Shown piece by piece: positions 44,501 to 53,628 of a DNA stretch of 64,000 bases (the stretch's first letter is position 1; each line of letters opens with the position of its first letter). Source of the DNA: Straminergon stramineum (taxonomy: Eukaryota; Streptophyta; Bryopsida; Hypnales; Calliergonaceae). Where the stretch lies: positions 21,602,019 to 21,666,018 of the forward strand of contig OY987270.1 of NCBI GenBank assembly GCA_963920665.1, given 5' to 3'. Both the position numbers and the translations under genes were made by a program. Under the pieces are notes generated by a model that had not been told where the DNA came from, did not search any database, and worked only from the letters and a program-made list of their open reading frames with translations.

Positions 44501-47453
44501 CGGTTTAGCATGTCACTGAATCATTCATTTGTTGCATTCAAGAGTACTTTGTCCTCAAACATATGCTTAAGGCTTAATGTCTTTCACTTCTTCACTTGAG
44601 TGTGAGTTTCTTTTGCTCTAAAGTGCTTAGCAACATAGCTGAACAAAGGCATTTCAAGCTATGATATAGCCAATAGAAATTGATTTCTATTGATATTAGG
44701 GTCAAGTTTGTTAAGTCACCTTAGAGTTTCAATAAGATAATGGTCTTTTGATTTATAATATTACTATTTTTTCACTCTTAATAGCTATTGGATTAAGAGC
44801 TATTGGATAAGGAAGAACTTCGTGTCTTTAAATTTAGGTTAGTAGTTTCAGCAACTTTTGAAGGAGCAGGAAGGAGAGGTCATAATGCACCATGAATTTT
44901 AGTCACCTTTATTCTTTTTGAGCTGATTATGATATTTAGAAGCATTGAGGACTAATCTTAATAATTAAAATTGAGAGAGGAGGTGAAGATTCTTGGTATC
45001 TTGCCTCACTTTACACATAAGTTTATTAGTGTGTTATATATTCAAAGCAAATGGTATGAAAAAATTTGTATAGATGTATGGATATTTTTTTTATTATACT
45101 ACTATTTTGAAGTTATTTTATTAAAAATTAGGAAAAAAACAACATCCGCTATTCTAGTAATGAGTTAAGTTGATTGAAGGTCCAAAGTATCTTTTTAGGA
45201 TTCAATTTTTCTTGAAACATGGTACTAGAATTATTCTTGTGAGTCATAATTTTCCTATGGAAAATATTTTATGAAAAGTATTAAATGAAAAAAAAATTAG
45301 ATAATTATTAGAGTTAATTGTAAAGGGTGTGCAATAAAGGACTAGGTGTTGGAGTTTGAGAAAAACATAGGATGAAACTCCTTAAAGCACACGATCTTGG
45401 TCTAATAGAGTTTGGTGTTGTGTTTCTTTTATACTATTTTTAGTGAAACCTTCCTTTGACATCCCTTCTACAAATTGGGGGTTACTTTATGATTAACCCT
45501 AAGCGTTGAGATTCATCTCTAGAATTGACAATTTGAGATAAATCATTATAAAGTGTTATTTGGAAGCATATTTTGGAATTGGTATACAAATAAAAGTTGT
45601 AGATTGTAATTTATTGATTTCATTTGTACCATTAGATTCACCAATGCTATCACCAATATTTTTTTTTATAGATTTTGAAAGGGAAATTTCCAAAATAATT
45701 CTAAATTTGATTACAAGCAAAATTATATCTTTTTTTTAGTACCATTTTTTGGAATGGATTAGAAATAAGGTTCTCTTCTCATGGAGATTTTTTGAAATTT
45801 TTGAATTTTGAACATCTATGACCTCATTTAGACAAATCCATAAGATGAAATTTGGGAGCTCCAAGAGCCCCTGAGTTATCTTGAGTTCCCAAGCTTTGGG
45901 AACTCCCCACAACAGCAGGATGACATGGCATAGTCACTACTACGTCAGAAAATAATATATTTTCAAATTATTTTCAAAAATATTTTTTTTGATAAAAAAA
46001 ATATTTTTTTAATTCAATTTTAAATTTATCAGTACTTTTTAGAAATTTTTTTGGAAAAAAAAAAATATTTTTTTTTTCAACACATTATGGGCTGGTTCCC
46101 AATTTCTAGCAGCACAAGGAACAATGCAAAGAACAACCCTGAAACGGGCTCTCGGAGCCCTCAAATGCCCCCTAATGCAATTTTGAATTAGAGTCAATGC
46201 AATTTTGGCTTGGTCAACTACTTGACATACTTGCACACATGTAATTTTAGAAACATAAAAATACTCTAGTAACACCAAATCCAACCCTTAGATAGGACTA
46301 CAACTTAATAAAGTATCTCCACAAATTAGGATGACTTTCATCCAAGCAATAAGAAGGATGAAACTTGAGTTTCAATCTATTCATCATCCAAAAAATGGAC
46401 ATCAGAGGGCTTAGGGGTTACCACTATTTATCTTCTTAAGTTGTTTTCTGGAAATGTGTGCAAATTCTCAAGCAACAAGCACCTTGGACTATTCCTCTCT
46501 TGGATGGCCACTACACTTGGACAAATTCCTGGAGGCTTCTGAGACCTGGTGAGGGCATTGTATCCTTTACAGCCGAAGGCTCCAATGACATCCATGTAGC
46601 AATTTCCACAGCACCTGAAACTCAAGTTCCAATGTACGAGATTGTCATCGGTGGGTGTAGAAATGGTACATCTATTGTACGAAGACAGGCCCAAGGGCTC
46701 AATCTTACTTTCGTGGCCACGGTGGGTGTGATCAATCCTCAGAGCCCTAACAGACTCTGGGTATCAATTGATAAAAGAACAAGCATCATCCAAATTGGTC
46801 AAGGAGAGCCTAGTGACCAAGATATCCTTTCTCAATACATGGATCCATACTTTATTTTCGAGGCCCAATTCATCTCGTTTACAACATGGGATGTGCCCAT
46901 CACCTATTCCAATGTTGTGATTCAGGAATTGGAACCCATATCGGTTGGTCCGTCACATGACGTGGAAGAAGAGAAACTTATTCATCTCGACGTGGTGATG
47001 AATCAAAAGTGGTCAATCTCACCCCGTCATGGACAATACACTTGGGCTCACTATTGGAAGCTCCCAAGAATGGGACAGGGGGTGTTGGCATTTGTAGCTG
47101 AAGGGAACTCGGACATCCATGTAGCAATTTCAGCCCGGCCTCAAACCATGAAGCCCATGTACGTGATTATCATCGGAGGATGGAATAATACACAGTCCGT
47201 GATTCAGAGAGAAAGTGGAGGACGGAATCTGTGTGTGGTGCAAACTGGAATCACCAGCAATACAAGCTGTTATTGGGTGTCTCTGGATGATCGAACAAAA
47301 CTCATCCAAGTGGGGAGAGGCATGCCATGCAAGAATACCTTTTGCGTGTGGATGGATCCGGATTTTCTATCCGAATCTTTGTATTTTTCCTTCACTACTT
47401 TCTCGACATCAATCACCTACTCTAGTGTGCAGATTGCAACTTTACCCAAGTGA
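34966..47453 (+). CDS. TIR-NB-ARC-LRR receptor with C-terminal tandem Methyltransf_FA domains (gene model)
   Basis: Proposed exons: 34,966-35,579; 36,009-36,399; 36,648-37,055; 37,801-38,151; 38,876-39,169; 39,498-40,216; 40,453-40,654; 42,688-43,269; 44,173-44,292; 46,473-47,453, about 1,553 residues. All introns are GT-AG and reading phase is kept at every join. TNLs are intracellular immune receptors: LRRs and extra domains sense a pathogen effector, NB-ARC switches on ATP exchange, and TIR assemblies act as NADases that start cell-death signalling. Domains in order: hydrophobic helix (6-21), TIR (about 60-195), NB-ARC (about 235-560), LRRs (about 610-990), post-LRR domain (about 994-1187), linker, and two Methyltransf_FA-like domains (about 1228-1390 and 1404-1553). 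No stop or frameshift is seen in the exons. The start ATG is preceded two codons earlier by an in-frame TGA. Exon 1 to 8 joins are secure by family comparison; joins 8-9 and 9-10 are inferred. Alternatives are a shorter TNL ending at 43,491 or 43,573. Confidence 0.7.
35680..35907 (+). mobile_element. GGCGG-type MITE in TNL intron 1
   Basis: Its ends are TATTGGCGGCTTT and GAAAACCGCCAATA. The interior (TTCTAGATGCAAATT, GTGCAATTCAAACAT, TTTTGATATCATT, TCTAACATG in complement) recurs in introns 2, 5 and 6. Noncoding. Confidence 0.7.
36009..38151 (+). CDS. TNL exons 2-4: NB-ARC domain
   Basis: Exons 36,009-36,399, 36,648-37,055 and 37,801-38,151. Motifs: P-loop GMGGIGKTT (261-269, Lys267), kinase 2 VLIVVDDID (336-344), RNBS-B GSRVVVTSR, RNBS-C near VYEVKELKC, GLPLAL (430-435), RNBS-D near FRDIACLMIG, and MHD (547-549). 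All residues needed for nucleotide binding and switching are present. The exon 2 acceptor at 36,007-36,008 is chosen because it joins FAG to DEDLLVRSIV, as in other TNLs. A second in-phase acceptor at 35,932-35,933 would add 25 residues. Confidence 0.9.
36429..36624 (-). mobile_element. GGCGG-type MITE in TNL intron 2 (reverse)
   Basis: Reverse complement of the intron 1 copy: GGCGGTTTTCATAGTGCCAA, then TCTAACATG, AATGATATCAA, GATCTAGAAAG, ending GAAAACTGCC. It fills most of this 248-bp intron. Confidence 0.65.
37056..37800 (+). other. TNL intron 3
   Basis: A 745-bp intron, with donor GTAGAG and acceptor CCTTCAG. It contains a 334-bp MITE (37,414-37,747), and the remainder is AT-rich without other features. 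Confidence 0.8.
37414..37747. mobile_element. MITE with perfect 25-bp inverted termini in TNL intron 3
   Basis: The left end ACATGGTCAATTTCATTAAA, continuing to AATGGC, is exactly the complement of the right end. TA next to the ends may be the target duplication. The interior carries several CATCTAGGA / AGATTTC(T/A)GA repeats and inverted GACC(A)CGC(A/G)GTCT motifs. Perfect termini suggest a recent insertion. Confidence 0.8.
38152..38875 (+). other. TNL intron 4
   Basis: A 724-bp intron with donor GTCAGT and acceptor TGTGCAG. No repeat or gene recognised; short frames at 38,506-38,811 are chance. Confidence 0.75.
38876..40654 (+). CDS. TNL exons 5-7: leucine-rich repeats
   Basis: Exon 5 (38,876-39,169) starts GTGRLRGINLS, the usual NB-ARC to LRR transition. 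Exon 6 (39,498-40,216) encodes canonical plant LRRs such as LEHLTLSGCESLTALPSAIG and LTELNLSNCNNLEELPPSMG. Exon 7 (40,453-40,654) adds WLKYLNLGNCQNLTGVPGLE. Exon 6 ends in phase 2 and exon 7 supplies the matching base, giving an Arg across the join. About nine to eleven repeats. The 239-codon minus-strand open frame over exon 6 is a shadow. Confidence 0.88.
39315..39476 (+). mobile_element. GGCGG-type MITE in TNL intron 5
   Basis: Ends GGCAGTTTTCA and TTGGCAAACCGCC. The interior has CAAAACTTTCTAGATGCAAA and GTGCAATTCAAACATC. It stops 21 bp before the exon 6 acceptor. Confidence 0.65.
40230..40437 (-). mobile_element. GGCGG-type MITE in TNL intron 6 (reverse)
   Basis: Interior matches in reverse orientation: TAAATCTAACATG, GAATGATATCAAGATTTAAC, TTTGAATTTGCATGATCTAG, with the distal end GAGAACTGCCAATATA. 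It fills nearly the whole 236-bp intron. Confidence 0.65.
40987..41943 (+). mobile_element. TTAA-type element, diverged family 1, in TNL intron 7
   Basis: TTAA lies at 40,983-40,986. The right end CACTTAGGGG is followed by TTAT (mutated TTAA). The interior keeps ACCATGAAATCTTGTAGTG and TAGATTGCAAGAT, the family 1 block. The left terminus (CCCAAAAAGG) is modified, and a small palindrome CCCAAAAAGG..CCTTTTTGGG lies there. Confidence 0.55.
42313..42578. mobile_element. TTAA-flanked element, 266 bp, in TNL intron 7
   Basis: TTAA lies at 42,309-42,312 and 42,579-42,582, with termini CCCCTAAGTG and GATGTTTAGGGG. The interior does not match the other families. It ends 105 bp before the exon 8 acceptor. 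Confidence 0.75.
42688..43269 (+). CDS. TNL exon 8: post-LRR beta-rich domain
   Basis: After the last LRR (ALQLISCYGNVMGFLPNG), the protein shows alternating beta-strand-like stretches (VAMIICVVAHD, CHLEVRVMRDG, VYLVTLRRHD, CVYAQTSWVGWKISVEEGAI). By position and pattern this resembles the C-JID / post-LRR jelly-roll domain of TNLs, but I cannot confirm the family. The donor proposed at 43,270 (CTG|GTAAAA) is weak. Without it the frame runs on to TGA at 43,489-43,491, adding 73 residues. A third option splices to an acceptor at 43,434-43,435 and ends at TAA 43,571-43,573. Confidence 0.65.
43270..44172 (+). other. TNL intron 8 (inferred)
   Basis: Its first 220 bp remain open and relatively GC-rich, so part may be coding in an alternative transcript (stop at 43,491, or exon 43,436-43,573). 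The rest is AT-rich with no recognised element. Confidence 0.45.
44173..44292 (+). CDS. TNL exon 9: short linker exon (predicted)
   Basis: A 120-bp stretch bounded by CTGCAG| and |GTGAGT stays open in the phase that fits exons 8 and 10. It encodes about 40 polar residues (rich in Ser and Lys), as expected of a linker. It is supported only by splice signals and phase. Confidence 0.5.
45497..46417 (+). mobile_element. TTAA-type element, family 2, with a nested insertion
   Basis: TTAA lies at 45,493-45,496. The right terminus CTTAGGGG is followed by TTAC (mutated). It matches 15,381-15,950 at both ends (GATTCATCTC.AGAATTGA; AAAATGGAC near the right end). The extra length comes from the insert at about 45,854-46,163. 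Its right end lies 55 bp before the exon 10 acceptor. Confidence 0.75.
45854..46163. mobile_element. Foldback insert nested in family 2 TTAA element
   Basis: Imperfect inverted ends GGGAGCTCCAAGAGCCCC and CGGGCTCTCGGAGCCCTC enclose A/T tracts. The 15,381-15,950 relative lacks it. An internal GACATGGC..ACGTCAG pair resembles the small foldback at 28,010-28,215. Confidence 0.55.
46473..47453 (+). CDS. TNL exon 10: two tandem Methyltransf_FA-like domains
   Basis: 326 codons in one exon, ending TGA at 47,451-47,453. Two related halves repeat one pattern: GHYTW..SW / GQYTWAHYWKL, then (V/A)F.AEG..DIHVAIS, PMYEIVIGG / PMYVIIIGGWNN, a variable loop, LWVSID / YWVSLDDRT, IIQIGQG / LIQVGRG, YMDP / WMDPDF, ISFTTW / FSFTTF and ITYS. 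This is the Methyltransf_FA (PF12248) pattern known from arthropod farnesoic acid O-methyltransferase-like proteins and many other proteins, a compact beta domain whose enzymatic role is doubtful. The frame is closed upstream by TAA at 46,437-46,439 and has no ATG near the start, which argues for splicing from an upstream exon. The acceptor chosen is CTCAAG|C at 46,471-46,472. Confidence 0.8.
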   Translation, partial: QQAPWTIPLLDGHYTWTNSWRLLRPGEGIVSFTAEGSNDIHVAISTAPETQVPMYEIVIGGCRNGTSIVRRQAQGLNLTFVATVGVINPQSPNRLWVSIDKRTSIIQIGQGEPSDQDILSQYMDPYFIFEAQFISFTTWDVPITYSNVVIQELEPISVGPSHDVEEEKLIHLDVVMNQKWSISPRHGQYTWAHYWKLPRMGQGVLAFVAEGNSDIHVAISARPQTMKPMYVIIIGGWNNTQSVIQRESGGRNLCVVQTGITSNTSCYWVSLDDRTKLIQVGRGMPCKNTFCVWMDPDFLSESLYFSFTTFSTSITYSSVQIATLPK

Positions 47454-47571
47454 TAACTTTGCTATTTTAGAGACAGACTAATATATAGAGTAATGTAGAA
47501 ATTTCAGCTTAGTTAGTAATAAGAAAAACCTATTCTTCAGTATGGATCTAAGGTGGAATTCTCAAACTTAA

Positions 47572-47802
47572 CCCTTGTAGGATGGATTGGTGACCATGGA
47601 AATCATCCCTTTTGGAATCGTGTGATTGACATCATTTACTTAAAAAAAATAAAAATTTAAAGTATTCATTGGAGGTCAATCTACTATGCAAGATCTCTCC
47701 TTTTGGCATAAAATTCCAAGGATAAACAATTGCACTTTCATCATACATAGGAAGATTTTTGTCGTCCATCGGACAAAAAATGTCCTCAGAATTGTTTAAA
47801 GG
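47572..47802 (-). mobile_element. TTAA-type MITE, 222 bp family, just 3' of the TNL
   Basis: TTAA lies at 47,568-47,571, followed by CCCTTGTAGG. The right end TTTAAAGG is followed by ATAAT (damaged TTAA). Interior blocks are as in 34,191-34,412 (TTGGAGGTCAATCTACTATG). It begins 118 bp after the TNL stop and may lie in the 3' UTR. Confidence 0.7.
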
Positions 47803-47805
47803 ATA

Positions 47806-48345
47806 ATCCACATGGTGGTGACAAAGTGAAGTCTTATTGTAGTGTATTCCCAAGGAGATTATTCTTGAGTTTGTAGAAAACTACGTGAGTTAAAAGATAT
47901 AGTCTATTTTATTTAATTCAAAGCAGGAAAAATTTATATAATATGTAGGGCTACTATAGGGTCCATTAAATTTCACATGCTCTAAAATATAAATTAGTGT
48001 ACAGAAAATCATCATATAATAGAATTTTTTTTTAATAAATTAGCCTTAATAGATAGGGGCCATACAAATTTTCATAGTACCATGAGTATAAATAAGGACA
48101 AATGATTTCATGTGGATGATAAAATGGATACAATGAAAAAAATCTACAATGAAGGGTGGTAGACTAAAATTGTTCTACGGTACTAATAGTAAATATGTAT
48201 AAAAAAAAGTGTTAATGTAAGAAATTGACCACAAATGGCAAAATTTGTCACATTGCACAAATAGGTAGGTTTACTTTGATGAATTCAATGACCTGAAAAC
48301 TATACCTGAAAACTATACAATATGAGGATAGAGTTCGTAGTTCAT
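47806..48345. other. AT-rich intergenic DNA
   Basis: Nothing recognised between two TTAA elements. Confidence 0.4.
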
Positions 48346-48349
48346 TTAA

Positions 48350-49275
48350 CCCCTAAAGGTTTTTGACTATGTTTTCACCAAAAACACTCCCAAACTGTCA
48401 TTTCTAGTACAAGAACCAAATTTTTTTTTAAAAACATTTTTGGACATATGTAACCATAGGATCTTGTAGTAAGCTGGTTTGAGAACATGTGGAAAAAATT
48501 TCAGAAATTTCCACCTTGTAGATTGCAAGATATTAGCGTTTGAATTGACAAAAAAACTTTTTTTGTCCCTGTGAAAAATCGGGCAGCTGCTCTTCATAAA
48601 GTCATATTTGTCTGAAAAAATGTCCAAAATGGATGTGTCTCTTTTAATTCATTCTTCAAGGCAAATTAGCTACATGCTTGAAAAATTTCAGATCATTTGG
48701 AATAGTACAACATATAGGAAAAAAATAGTAAGTAGAAAGAAGTAGATAATGATTGAAAATACTAAATTGTTAAGAATTTTGTTATGGATTAAAAAAAATG
48801 AAAATCCCAATGGTTGTAATGTTGTAATAAACAATCTACATCCTATGATTTTATTTTTTTCAAAAAATATTGAAAATTGAGTAAAATGAAGGACTTCAAA
48901 GTTTATTTTAGAGTGGAGAATCCATAACTGCCCGCAAACTAAAACTCCTTATAACTTTCACCTCATCGATCAAAATGGAATGATTCAAAGCTTTCCACAC
49001 ATATAGAAATATAAAAAATCAATTTCAAATTTTTAATTGTGAAAAAAGTGATTTTTTCTGATCTGCCCAAGCTGCCCGAGTTGGGAAAGAAACTACATAT
49101 TATACAATAACTTTTTAACCATGTAGCCAAAACTTATGAAAATTGTTGGGCCTTAAAGCTACTCCGTGACCACATATTGTGTCAAAATTTCAAAGAAAAA
49201 AATGGAAAATTCAACTCGTAGTAAGCTGCCCAAAATATCTATAATGCCAAAAAACCATGTTTGGGACTTTAGGGG
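48350..49275 (+). mobile_element. TTAA-flanked element, family 1 (926 bp)
   Basis: TTAA lies at 48,346-48,349 and 49,276-49,279, with termini CCCCTAAAGG and GACTTTAGGGG. It is full length, with the family block ACCATAGGATCTTGTAGTAA and GAAATTTCCACCTTGTAGAT. Same length as 17,683-18,608. No transposase. Confidence 0.88.
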
Positions 49276-49279
49276 TTAA

Positions 49280-52194
49280 CTTCAATCTTTGAAGCTATAT
49301 GGGATGTTCATATTGAATGGGATGTTCACATAATAGTTTTAGTGGGGATTTTAAAGTGTTCAATGGAAATTTTGTTATTGAAAATCACCACTTGGTCAAT
49401 GGCACTTGAATTGAATTGATTGTTGTTGGTTTCATGGTGAATACCCTATACATGCATGTAGTAGAAGGAAAGAAAAACTTCCAAAGGAGGGTGATAGCTA
49501 GAAAAATTTTGACACTTAAATTTTGAATGTAAAATATAGGCACCCATAACCGATCAAATAAGCCATTTTTGACATGATCTAGAGTATTGCAAGGCAATGC
49601 AAATATTTTGAGAGGCGCAATGACAAAAATGATAGGGATTGCAATTTTTTTGGTAATTTTATTGCTTGAACTAAAATCACCATGAATTTTGAAAGGCAAA
49701 AAAGTGCTTCAAACCCAAGCCAATGTCTAGACTCTTCCAATTCTGATCATTCAAGAAATACTTTCCTACTCATTCTTTCTTACTTTCTTACTCACTATTT
49801 TAGAACATGTGTCATGAATTTATTAGGCCAAACCTTGAAAAGGAGAAAAAAAAACATTCCATACTTTGGTTGGAAATTTGTTCCAGACTTGGTTGGAAAT
49901 AAATGCACCCTATAGGTTGAGTATGGGTCATTGGTTAGGAGTGGGTGCCTTCACCTTAAGATAGTCCTACTTAAAAAATTAAGTGAATGAATTTATCAAA
50001 AAATACATGGTCTTAGAAATACACCCTCGTAGTTTTTTATGTAAAAATATGGTCATGCTAATGCAATAATGAAGGTAAATAGCCCCACATCAAATATCCT
50101 CTTAACTCAAGTGAATACCTTAAATTACAAGGAGCAGTCTCCCTAAGAATGTATTATGATTTTATTTCCTTTGTAAGTCCTCCCAAATTGGATTTTATTG
50201 CATTATTAGTAGGTTCCAAGCATCTTGATTTTGATTATGAGTTTTGGAAAAAATTTAGATATTGAGAATTGTAAGAGATTTAAGGGAATATAATTGTATT
50301 TGATAGTGCTCACCAAAATAAAGCAAGGTGCATAATGAGGTGCAAGAAAGTATAACTTTCAATTTGTTTGGAAGTTTGGGCATTAACGGTACACACCTTT
50401 GCTACTTCACATTTGTGAAAATTATAATAAATCTTCCCATTAAAAATCCTAATTTTTAAAAAATAATAAAAATAAAAATCAAGTTGAAATTTCTTGAAAT
50501 ATATATAATGGAAAAAATCTAAAAGTTTTACGTGCCCAAATGAAACTAGATAAAGGTGATTAATTTTAGCTAAAATGATTAATGAAGATGAAGGAAGCAA
50601 GATAATGGAATATAACCTTGTATTAGAACCTACCTAGCCACTTAGTGGCACCTTAAGAGGTATTGACTTGCAGATGTATTTCATTATCTTGCCTCATGTT
50701 GCTTTGGAATTACTAAGTACAACCTCAGTTTTAGCCAAGATGAACTATTGATTTTGAAAATTTGAAGTTTTGAGCCATTAATTAAATTAAAGCATGCATA
50801 TTTATTAAAGGCACTATGAATCTCATCAAAGTTTGCCTTGAAAAGAATCCAATTGAGATAGAAGTAATGGTCATTGACTCATTGAGTGTGAATAACCAAT
50901 ACCATGATTTTTAGCTAGTAGGTGGCTTGTTTAATTGAAGTGGATTGAGTACATAATTATTGTAATTGAACAACACGTTTAACCAAAAATAATTAAAAAA
51001 ATCAATGTTGGAAATTTTGTGAAATTATGTTTTTGTAAAAAACAATAGTCTACCAACAGATACAAAGGTTTTTAATTATTTCACATAAAATTGAATATAA
51101 TTGTCGGAAATATGATAGTTGGACCAATAGAATGCCTTATTATCAAATTGTTGACAACTATTGCAAAAATAAATGGGTTGATGTTGAGCAATATAAATTC
51201 TAATGTAGTTTTGATTTGCCAATTAGAACATGCCACAACAACAAATCCTTTCTACATTGAGATCATGAGTATGTTGATAGGATTGCTACTAGCTTAGCCA
51301 CCTAGACCAAAATAAAATGTAGTGCTTCCTTGCAAAGGTAAACTCCAAATATGCTCAACATGTTACATATTGGTACAACAATTATTTTTGGAAATATTTT
51401 GCTATTTTTAAGCCATTTGAGGCCATATTTATTATTTAGTGACTTCCCCCCCTCAAAAAGAAAAATCAGAAAATTCATTTAATGTGGAATGAACCACATT
51501 CTTTCAAAAAGAAATTAAAAGTTTGTCTCAAGAATGATGACCCTACTAGAGTGCTATGGTAAACTCCACTCCACATGTGCTTAGCATGTTTCAACATTAT
51601 CTTTTGGACCTACCTAGTGGCCACCAACATAAACAGCTCCTTCCAACAGATAGTGGGCATGAACCTCTCCTCCTTGTCCCTACTCCGGAAGCTCCCACTC
51701 ATACCTATGGACCAAGTTCCCAAAACATGAGCGATACCATACTATTCATCAACACAACATATGGGCACATGTGTCTCCCTAATCCGAAAGTGATCAGCTC
51801 ATGGGGCTTAAATCCCAACAAGTGGTTCACATCCCATTCCAAAAGACCAAAACTCACTGCAAGTCAAACTTGTCCGAATTCTCATACAACCAAGTTGCGG
51901 TGGATGGCGTACAACGCTATAAGAAAAGGGGGCCCTAATCTATACAAGATGAACTAATTTGTGTTGATTGTGAAGAAAATGGAATTTCATTTGTTGATCC
52001 CATTGTTGCATTTCTTGACAAAAATAGCAATCAACAAAAATCTGTCGATTGTGACCAAAAACAAGATTTGCTTAGTTTATTTGGCAATCTATGATATATA
52101 CTCAAAGTAGAATATCAAATATCATTTTTAGTATAGAAGATCCTTTTGACAATTCATCTTTGAGTGCCACTTATGATGGTGTTAAAATACATGT
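49280..52194. other. AT-rich intergenic DNA
   Basis: No gene recognised. A 133-codon open frame at 51,556-51,957 lies in slightly GC-richer DNA (His/Pro/Ser-rich, no domain) and is not called as a gene. Confidence 0.4.
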
Positions 52195-52792
52195 GAAGAC
52201 AAGTTGTTTATACAAGTGGGGTGGTACTGTGGTAGGAGGTAAAAGAAACTGTTTGGGATATGTTTGATTAGGATGAGAAGGAGCTCAACCACCTTTAGTT
52301 AAATCAAAACTACCAAACATACCTAAGTAGAATATCAAACCTCATTTAGGTATAGTAAAACAATTTTTTTCAAAAAAACTTTAAACAAAATAAGATGTTA
52401 AATTAAACCAAATTTCATTTCCAAAAATCCATTTAACATTTCAAGACTCCAATTAAAAGTTATAGGCAAATTTTAGATAGGAAGTTTTAAATTGTAAAAG
52501 AAAATGTCCTTTCCACACCCTCTCTGAAATTTGCCCATAACTTTTAATTGGAGTCTTGAAATATCAAACGGATTTTAGGAGATGAAATTTGGTTTGATTT
52601 ACCACCTACATTTAGTTCCAAGTTTTTGAAAAAAATTGATTTACTATGCCTAAATGAGGTTTGAAATTCTACTTAGAGTATGTTTAATAGTTTTGATTTA
52701 ACTAAGGGTGGTTGAACTCCTACTCATCCTAATCAAACATATCCCATATGTTCTACCTCTTACCATTTCACTTGTATAAATAGCTTGTCTTC
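52195..52792. mobile_element. Long foldback (inverted repeat) of 598 bp
   Basis: Two arms of about 270 bp are reverse complements with scattered mismatches. Outer ends are GAAGACAAGTTGTTTATACA and its complement near 52,770-52,792. Middle blocks GGATATGTTTGATTAGGATG / CATCCTAATCAAACATATCC, inner blocks TTTCAAGACTCCAATTAAAA / TTTTAATTGGAGTCTTGAAA. The loop is about 54 nt (52,473-52,526). Transcription would give a long double-stranded hairpin. No target duplication was fixed. Confidence 0.8.
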
Positions 52793-53628
52793 TTATATAT
52801 TCTAATGTTGTAGTAAGGGGCAATCAAAATTCAATTGGTAAATGTATATTGATGTACTATAAATACAATGCTAAATTTTTTTAAATTAAGTTTTAATTAA
52901 TTTTAAAAATACAATTTTATTGTAGTCCTATTTATGTGGTGGAAGTGTTGAATCGGCAGTCTTGCCTATGTGGCATTTTTAGCCTGTGTGACACTCTACT
53001 TGACAAATTTTTGAATAATAAAAATTTGACCAAATCACAAAATAAAATCAACATAGATGTGTTGAATATTGTTAGAATCAAGACGTCTTAACCAACAGAA
53101 ATAACCAATATATATGAATTCATTTTCTTGTTGGTTTAGACACATTTGTCTTGTAGTGCAAGTTGAGAGCAAATTGAGACCCCCTAGGGATGGCATATCC
53201 CATAGCGAGAACTGATCCTAGGGAGGGGCAATCGAGGGGCACAGTTAGGTGAAGATGTAGGATAATTTGTGGCAAGGAAGGGGAGGTTGGAATGTCAAAT
53301 GGATTCTTGCATTAGAGCATGGCAGGGTGGCCAAATCTTGACAACAAAGGGGAATTGGTGTGCTTTGTATGCATGGCGCACATCGCGAATTCATGACCCT
53401 CTAAGGGAGGCAACCCATTTCTGCATATTTGAAAGGGAGTTTTCAACAATGGGAAAATTTCCCATGTGCAAAAATAGAGTTCATAAGTTTTTTATAAGTT
53501 TTCAAATTTTTATTTCTCAAAATAGAATTACTATGAATTTTTCAGTTGGAGATTCTATTCCACCCATATTGGTCATATAGGACTTCTTATTTCAAACCAA
53601 GGGCTAGTTGCAAAATCCAACAAGAGTT
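52793..53628. other. Intergenic DNA with repeat debris
   Basis: 53,457-53,620 matches 14,500-14,690. The remainder carries no recognised gene. Confidence 0.4.

Larger units (their letters stand above)
44293..46472 (+). other. TNL intron 9 (inferred)
   Basis: About 2.2 kb, donor GTGAGT. It contains a TTAA element (45,497-46,417) with a nested foldback. The left 1.2 kb is AT-rich without recognised features. Confidence 0.5.

Noticed and set aside
46458..47453. Independent gene starting at the FA-domain exon
   Set aside because: No ATG near the start and an in-frame stop just upstream; a splice-acceptor-like CTCAAG fits better, though a separate spliced gene is not excluded.
51556..51957. 133-codon plus-strand open frame
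   Set aside because: His/Pro/Ser-rich, no domain, no splice or promoter context; chance frame is the simpler view.
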